NCBI GenBank assembly: GCA_947685225.1
Contig: CANTUV010000024.1
Span: forward strand, 22,214,001 to 22,278,000
Direction: 5' to 3'
DNA: 64,000 nucleotides
Source: Garcia nutans
Taxonomy: Eukaryota; Streptophyta; Magnoliopsida; Malpighiales; Euphorbiaceae
Shown here in pieces: positions 57,843 to 64,000 of the stretch; positions within the stretch are counted from its first letter, which is position 1; each line of letters starts with the position of its first letter. The notes below the pieces were generated by a model. The model was not told the DNA's origin. It was given only the letters and a program-made list of their open reading frames with translations, and searched no databases. A program made the translations under genes and the position numbers.

Positions 57843-59717
57843 CTATTTGGTTTCGGTTTTTTTTCCTAATTAATTATAATTTCCTTAAACAATTGGAATT
57901 AAGCTTCCAAAATTTCCTATAAATAATACTAAAAAACACAGAAAAGGGAGGGGGGACTTGGGGAAACTTTTGGAGAAAAAAGAAAACTTTGAACTAAGAT
58001 CGGATAGTGGAACTTCAAATTTGAAAGGAGCAATAAGCAAGCAATTCAGAATTTATCAAAGGCAGCAACCTTGCCTTTGTCCTTATTCATCCAAGAAGCA
58101 ATTTTTGGTGGAACCAATGAATGAAGGTTTGAACCTCTAATCTCTCTTTGTTTTATTTTCTTACAATAGCTTCAATCACTGAAAACTAATAATTCATTTC
58201 TTTTATTTTACAAAAACCCTAAATCGTTCCTTCTATTTCCTAAGAATTACTTTTCTATTTCTTCTAAAACTTAAGATCCCTAATTATGTTTCTTCTAAAA
58301 CTTAAGAACCCTAATTTGTTTCTTCTAAACCTTAAAAACCCTAAAAATTCTTTTGTGTTTCTTCCAAAACTTAAGAGCACTAATATATTTCTTCGAAACC
58401 TTAAAACCCTAAAAAATACTCTTTTGTTTCCAAAAACCTTAAATCATTTTTCCTATTTCCAAAAGCTTTTAAAAACCCTAAAATATTTTCTTCTAATTCT
58501 TTTCCAAAATTTTCAAATGTTTTGATAAATATCCAAACTCTAAACTTACCTTACAGTTTCTAAAAATCACAAAAAACTTTATAAAACTCTAAACTATTTT
58601 CTTAATTTCAAAAACCAAATATATTTTCTGAAACACTAAAAACACCCTAATTCCCTCAAAACTAATACGTAAACCCTAGTTTTCCTAAATCCTAATCCTT
58701 AAAACCTTATAAACCTAACATTCAAACTCAATACAGTTAACCTAAAACAACAATCCAGTAACCAAGAATTATAAACCTAATGTTTTAATATTCTAAAACC
58801 CTAATTTCATAATGTTATCCCTAAACCCTAATTTGATTCATGAAATCCTAATCCATTTTAATTCTCCTAAAACTTACAGTAGCCTAAACAAATGATATGA
58901 ATAATATTAAAATCCCAAAATCCTAAATGTTAAATAAAGAACTTTAAGTAGAAACAATAAACTCTAATTTGTATCTTTACTTGCTTTATTTTTAGATTTA
59001 ATTATGTAATTCATTATATGCTTTGATTTATTTAATTTATCATGGATGAATGTTTATAATATATTTTGACTGATGTTTAATATTTGTGATGAATGATTTA
59101 TTTATGATGAATGGTTATTTACTTTTATCGATTTATTTTGGATTACCAAATGTTGTAAGAGGTATGTTTCCACTTTGTGGGTACCTTATTAATTAAGTTC
59201 TATGTAATTTAAACTGCTTTTATATTTTAGACCAATGTAAAGGACATGTTTCTACATTATGGTGGGTGTCCTATTTAGCTTAGACATGGATGATGTAAGG
59301 GCATGTTTCCATCTTTGGATGGGTGTCCATTTATTTGCTTTGTTTGGACATTGTTTTAATTTTTAATATAACGATGCTTTATTTCAATTGTTGTGTGTAA
59401 CATGGATAATATTGTTATATTTAAGAATTTTTAACATTGAGACCTATAAAGGAGGCCGGTTCCAATGAACCGGGCATTGTGGGGGTGCTGGGCCATTTCT
59501 CACCTTCCCCACACGTAACCAACTTTCCGAACCCATTAGAGGGTTGGGGATTCCTTAGGAATCGAGTCATCCACCCTTTTCTTTTTCCCGGCCCATACGG
59601 ATGGCGACTCCATTTTCTCCGGACTTAGGTCCGTGTTCTCTAAGGCCCCGAGCCTAAAAAGTGCCAAAGTCACAAGAACCATTCCACCAGGAGTGGGGAC
59701 GAAAATCCCCGCTCATA
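57843..59717 (+). repeat. Tat-C 5' LTR, start missing
   Basis: TATAAATA at 57918, telo-box-like CCCTAAA/AACCCTAA runs (58215-58860), stem-loops at 59159-59187, 59242-59271 and 59299-59328, terminal block 59440-59717 ending CGCTCATA. The U3 palindrome region has been lost at the junction with the Tekay fragment. Confidence 0.85.
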
Positions 59718-59718
59718 G

Positions 59719-59736
59719 TGGTGACTCCACTGGGGA
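59719..59736 (+). other. Tat-C primer-binding site
   Basis: TGGTGACTCCACTGGGGA; one mismatch to the tRNA-Arg(ACG) complement. Confidence 0.78.
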
Positions 59737-60859
59737 TAAGAGAAGTTGATTCCGTTGGTCTTTATATTATTCTATTCTTTCTTATAATGATATTATCCAT
59801 TGTATCATATTATATTGCATCGTGTGCGTGAGTTAAGATGCCGTGTTACCTGTGTTGTGTTATGTAAGGGATACCATACTTTCACTCAAGGTACGGAGAT
59901 TGAGTATGGCATAACCACTCATAGCCTCGTACCTTTTGGCATATACTTGTTGTGGGAACCTAAGCCTTTTAACCCAAAGACTAAAGCTCATGTAATTGGC
60001 CTAGTTACTTTCGTTACGTTTTACACCAAATGCATGTTGTTTGACTATGGTTAATTTATGTTGGCTTAAATCATGGCTTATTTGGTTTGTTCTTTTCTAA
60101 TATGACCCAAGTACATTTGCAAGCTCAAATAAATTTTTATTTAAAATCCAAAAGGCAAAGCTATCTTCAAAACTTTTCAAGATGGTCTTTGGATATAAAA
60201 CGTTCCTAAAAACAAATCAAAAATTCTTTTGCTCATGACCCAAAATACTAAGCCCAAAATCCATTTGTTCTAAAATCTTTTTACAATGGGCTTAGAAATA
60301 AAATTATTTTTACCTTTTCTTACAAAGAGCTTGCAAATTATTTAGGTCAATTACGAAATACCAAAAATCAATTGTGAGCCTAGTTTATACTAAGAATAAA
60401 TAATCATGGGCTTGTTTTTGGCATGAATCATTAGTTACTTTTTCAAGTGAGAAATCTATTTATAATAAACCTCTTAATTTAGTTTTAATCCAATATAGCA
60501 TAAAAGCTACTATAGTTGGTTGAATGGATTAAAACCTAATTAATGGGAATTATCATGAATTGATTTCCATTTTTGAAAATATAACTATTAGTTGAAAACA
60601 AGGTACCCCATGTTGATATTTTGTTAACCATATTACCTAGGAAAAGAGACTCACCATTCGTGTGTGGATGTTATAAGGTTGGAAGGGATGTTCTACTTAT
60701 CTTTGTTGATTGTTTGTGCATACATGCATACATTTGCATCACATTAATCCTTTCTGGCTCACAGCCCTGGATTATGACAGTTCAAAAGCTTACGATAATC
60801 CGACCTACGCCGGAGACGAAGAATCTAGCAACAACTCAATCTCTTTTTTACCAAAAACA
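59737..60859 (+). mobile_element. Tat-C 5' leader
   Basis: Non-coding leader, co-linear with 24020-25174. Short open frames here are not supported. Confidence 0.75.
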
Positions 60860-62311
60860 ATGGAGCTCGAACAAATTCAAAGAATGGTGGATGAAGCCCT
60901 CAATGCCAAAATGGAAGAAATAAAAGAGGCCCTAGCTGAGACCATGAAGAACCAATTGACTGCAATTTTAGAAAATCATGCCGAAGCATCTACTAGCACT
61001 AAGAAGCCAAAGGACAAAGGGAAGACTAAAGTTGATGAAGTGGGTTTTGATGATGAAAAGGTGATCATTGATGACGATGATGATTGGGCTTAATACTACC
61101 AAGATCCTCAATATAAGAAGAAAGAATCAAAGATTGTTGAAAGATCAGCTATGGAGGAAATCGAAGCTTCTGAAGTTGAAAAGATGATTGCTGATTTAGA
61201 AAAGAAATTTGAGAAGAAACTGAAAACCAAAGAAATGTCCGAAGTTGACAAACTGTTTGAGCTAGATGAAGAAGTTTCGTACAAGTTCAAGATGCCATCT
61301 TTTGCGAAGTTTGATGGAACTGGAAATCCTCACCTCTATGTGAAGCAATATATCACTGCTATGCAGTCTGCCCGAGCTACTAATGCTCAAACTCTAAGGT
61401 ACTTTATGCTCTCATTGGATCCTGTTATCCAAAATTGGTTCAATACCTTAGATGATGGTACACAAAAGAGTTAGGATCTGCTATTCAAGGCCTTCATCCA
61501 ACAATATGGATACAACGTTAAAATGGAAGTTACCTTAATGGAAGTTAAGTCCATTAGGCAAAGACCAAATGAGAATTTTGTGGACTATGTGAAAAGGTGG
61601 AGAAATAAGGCTGTTTTGCTCAAGAAAAGGCTCGATGAATCCAACCAAATAAGGATGATTGTGAGAGGGGTGTTGCCTAGTCTTCATGAGAGGATGTTTC
61701 ATACACTCATCCATGATTTCAAAGATCTCCTCCAAGCTGGTCTGCAAATTGAAGAATAGGAAAGAGAGAAGAATCATTTTTCAGCAAGAAGGAACGAGAA
61801 AGGAAACTATCGGTCTGGTAGCCAAAGCATGCAAAACGCAGTCGGTGTCAATGCTACTAACCAAGAAACAAGGAGGCAGTTTTCAGAATTGGGAAAACCA
61901 ATGTCTTGGGTTCTCAATAAGCTTTAAAGAAAGGGATTGCTACAACCCTTAAATCCTCATCCTTTGCCTAACCCTCTCCCACCTAATTTCGACACTAAAG
62001 CATTTTGTCAGTTTCATCAAATGCAAGGGCATGACACGGATAGATGTGTGAGGTTGAGACATGAGATCCAAAATCTAATTGATAGTGGGAAGCTGCCCAA
62101 GCCCAATAAGCCAAACACCAAAGACAACCCATTACCAAAGTTCAATAGGGTACCACCACCGGCAACCTTCATGATTGGAGGAGGTTTACATGAAGATTTT
62201 GTCATGTCTTATTTTCAAGATGTGGGTGGAGAAACAACCAAAGAAGAAGAGGTATTTGGCAAAATTAAACAAGCTATGGTGGGTAAAGAAGTAGCAATTT
62301 TTTGTTGTCAA
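60860..62311 (+). pseudogene. Tat-C gag
   Basis: From ATG 60860 (MELEQIQRMVDEALNAKMEE), the only Tat copy here with its initiator intact. Then an acidic segment VIIDDDDDWA, a charged coiled-coil-like region (IEASEVEKMIADLEKKFEKK), the gag core (KFKMPSFAKFDGTGNPHLYV; YFMLSLDPVIQNWFNTLDD; NENFVDYVKRWRNKAVLLKK) and the histidine/cysteine motif FCQFHQMQGHDTDRC. One frame throughout, broken by TAA 61091, TAG 61472, TAG 61757 and TAA 61925; comparison with Tat-B or Tat-2 indicates CAA, TGG, TGG and CAA. A T-run at about 62297 shifts the frame into protease. Confidence 0.88.
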
Positions 62312-63710
62312 TAGGTTTTGGGATTCAAGCGATAGTGAGGATGATCTTGTATCCAAGAAGGAGGAGTGGACTTTGTCCGAGCCCGAAGAAGATGAAGTAA
62401 TGAACACTAGATCCGGTAAGCCTTATGCAAGGCCACTGCCTAAGGAGGTAGAAATGAATCAGGGAAAGGAAGTTAAAGTAGGAAATAAAGAAGAGGAAGA
62501 TGATGTTGTGCTCAAGCAATTGAAAAAAACCCAAGCAAGTGTTAGCATTTGGGACTTATTGGCTACTTCTAAAAAGCACCGAGAAACTATGGCCAAGGCC
62601 TTAACTAGCATGCCAATTTCTACCTCCACAACACTGAAGGAGCTAGTCAACTTCATAAAAATTAGAGGAGTAAGGAAATGTGAAGATATTAAAGAGAAGA
62701 GTGAAGTTAATATGGGAGCAGTTTCTTTCTCAGATGCGGATTTACCGGAGGAGGGGAGAGACCACATCCGCCCTCTCTTTATCAAGATAGAAATCAAAGG
62801 GAAAAGGACTCCATGTGTAATGGTCGATGATGGGTCTGCCATAAATGTTTATCCACTTAAAATATTGCCAAAGCTAGCCATGTCAACAAGGGATCTAAAC
62901 CCGACTGAGGTAACCATTCGGGCTTATGACAATACTAAGAGACATGCCGAAGGAACTTTCAAAGCCGCTGTCAAGGTTGGTCCAATTGTATCTATTGTTG
63001 AATTTGTTGTTTTGGACATACCTGTTACCTTTGCCTTACTCTTGGGATGACCATGGTTTCATCCTCTTGGTGGAGTTCCTTCCACCCTTCATCAAAAGAT
63101 CAAGTTCCCTAACGGAGATGAGACAGTGGTCATCGAGGTAGAAGATAATGAGATTATTAACGCTCTAATGATTGAGAGACCTCTCAATGGTTTCTGAGTA
63201 GCTACACTTTTTAATGATGAAGTAGTGGACTCCAAAGTCTTGAATATGATGAAGAGCATGAACTACCTTCCCGGAGCTGGCCTTGGAAAGGGTAAGGCCG
63301 GTTTGACAAAGCTGGCATATTTTAAAACTCAAACTTCCAAGAAGGGGTTGGGATATGATGAAGACAACAATGTCTAGCCAAAGAAGAGTGAGAAGATGAG
63401 CTTCCCACCACTTGAGGAGATCTTTGTCAAAGCTCTAGATATGGGATCACTCCAAGGAAAGCCCGAGCCAATCATTTTTATGGGAAAGTTGATCCTGGGT
63501 TTTGAAATTTTTGCAAATGTTGTCGAGATAGTGGAGCAAGTGAAGAAAGAGTTCACCTTGTCAGCCAACAAAGAATCCAATCAGAAAAAGAAGAAGGAAT
63601 CTATCCTAAAAGCCGAGAAGACTCCAAAGGAGATTGCTACCCTGGTTGAAGAGAAGTTTGAAGACATTCTGCCTTATGATTTTGAGAACAATGATTTTGA
63701 TTTTGATTTT
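62312..63710 (+). pseudogene. Tat-C protease and G-patch-like region
   Basis: Frame shared with 62373-63050. After an acidic, lysine-rich linker comes the aspartic protease with VMVDDGSAINVYPLKIL (about 62815) and LLLG-PWFHPLGGVPSTLH, where TGA at 63048 replaces the conserved CGA (Arg). TGA at 63195 and TAG at 63375 follow, again one transition from CGA and CAG. A glycine-rich YLPGAGLGKGKAG motif (about 63264-63302) resembles the G-patch found after protease in Tat and some retroviruses. Confidence 0.82.
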
Positions 63711-64000
63711 AATTTGTCTGCTTTGTATGAGGATGATGATGTTTTCTTTTTCAAAATGAATGCAATAAAGTATGATTTTGCTTACTTGTGTGATGTTTCT
63801 CTTGATGGTTGCATACGTTCAAATAGCAATTGCATGAGCATCTTTAGTATTAATTATGCTGACACACAATCATTAAATTTGGGAACAATCGAAAATCCTA
63901 AAAACATTAGCATAGCATCCTACCTTACTCCTGATGAGAGAGAGAGATTTGAAAAAATATTCAAAAAATATGAAGAAGTATTTGCTTGGTCTTATGAGGA
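63711..64000 (+). pseudogene. Tat-C reverse transcriptase, N-terminal start
   Basis: Same frame as protease: SALYEDDDVFFFKMNAIKYD, then the spacer and YLTPDERERFEKIFKKYEE and VFAWSYE before the window ends. Matches 26660-26950 of Tat-B. Confidence 0.85.

Larger units (their letters stand above)
57843..64000 (+). mobile_element. Tat-C retrotransposon, runs off the window
   Basis: Truncated 5' LTR, primer site, about 1.1-kb leader, gag, protease, G-patch-like region and the start of reverse transcriptase. It is the least rearranged Tat copy here and serves as the reference for Tat-B and Tat-2. Confidence 0.88.

Overview
This window looks like repeat-saturated heterochromatin of a large plant genome, probably a eudicot; I cannot name the species. 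It is AT-rich, and almost every base can be assigned to nested Ty3/gypsy LTR retrotransposons of three plant lineages: Athila (tRNA-Asp-type primer site TGGCGCCGCTGCCGGGGA), Tat (tRNA-Arg-like primer site, TGGTGACTCCACTGGGGA) and Tekay chromoviruses (tRNA-iMet primer site). I see no rRNA, tRNA or CRISPR and no intact host gene. The only host-like coding sequence is an antisense plant-mobile-domain fragment at about 28640-28920.

Layout. 1-16427: the 3' part of a Tat element (Tat-1), interrupted by a complete but defective Athila (421-11071, target duplication ACCAT). That Athila was itself split in its protease by a Tekay solo LTR (4286-7100, TGGAA). Tat-1 ends with a minisatellite (about 13066-14190) and its 3' LTR (14288-16427). 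16428-17575: an inverted Tat 3' UTR. 17576-47180: a second Tat element (Tat-2) that seems to keep only gag. It is interrupted by Tat-B (about 21895-31802), by a Tekay solo LTR nested inside another Tekay solo LTR (32985-36019 within 32394-38216), by a minus-strand Tekay solo LTR (40292-43173) and by a truncated minus-strand Athila (about 43503-46451) flanked by an unusually long, about 124-bp direct repeat. 47327-56360: a young, nearly complete minus-strand Tekay (target duplication CTAGC) whose gag-pol is broken only by single stop codons and whose 5' LTR lacks about 420 bp of U3. 56833-57842: a truncated Tekay LTR. 57843-64000: a third Tat element (Tat-C) with 5' LTR, primer site, gag, protease, G-patch-like region and the start of reverse transcriptase, running off the window.

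No gene set here is functional as it stands. The most interesting material is non-coding structure carried by the LTRs. (1) Tat LTRs carry three consecutive stem-loops whose paired bases change together between copies. (2) A palindrome GACACGGCCA-N6-TGGCCGTGTC recurs in LTRs of two unrelated lineages, Athila and Tekay. (3) Tekay LTRs carry a conserved double hairpin. (4) Tekay LTRs also carry a swappable tandem-repeat cassette bounded by the inverted repeat TTTTCAGAGTT / AACTCTGAAAA. These are read by eye; folding, alignment and database searches were not possible here.
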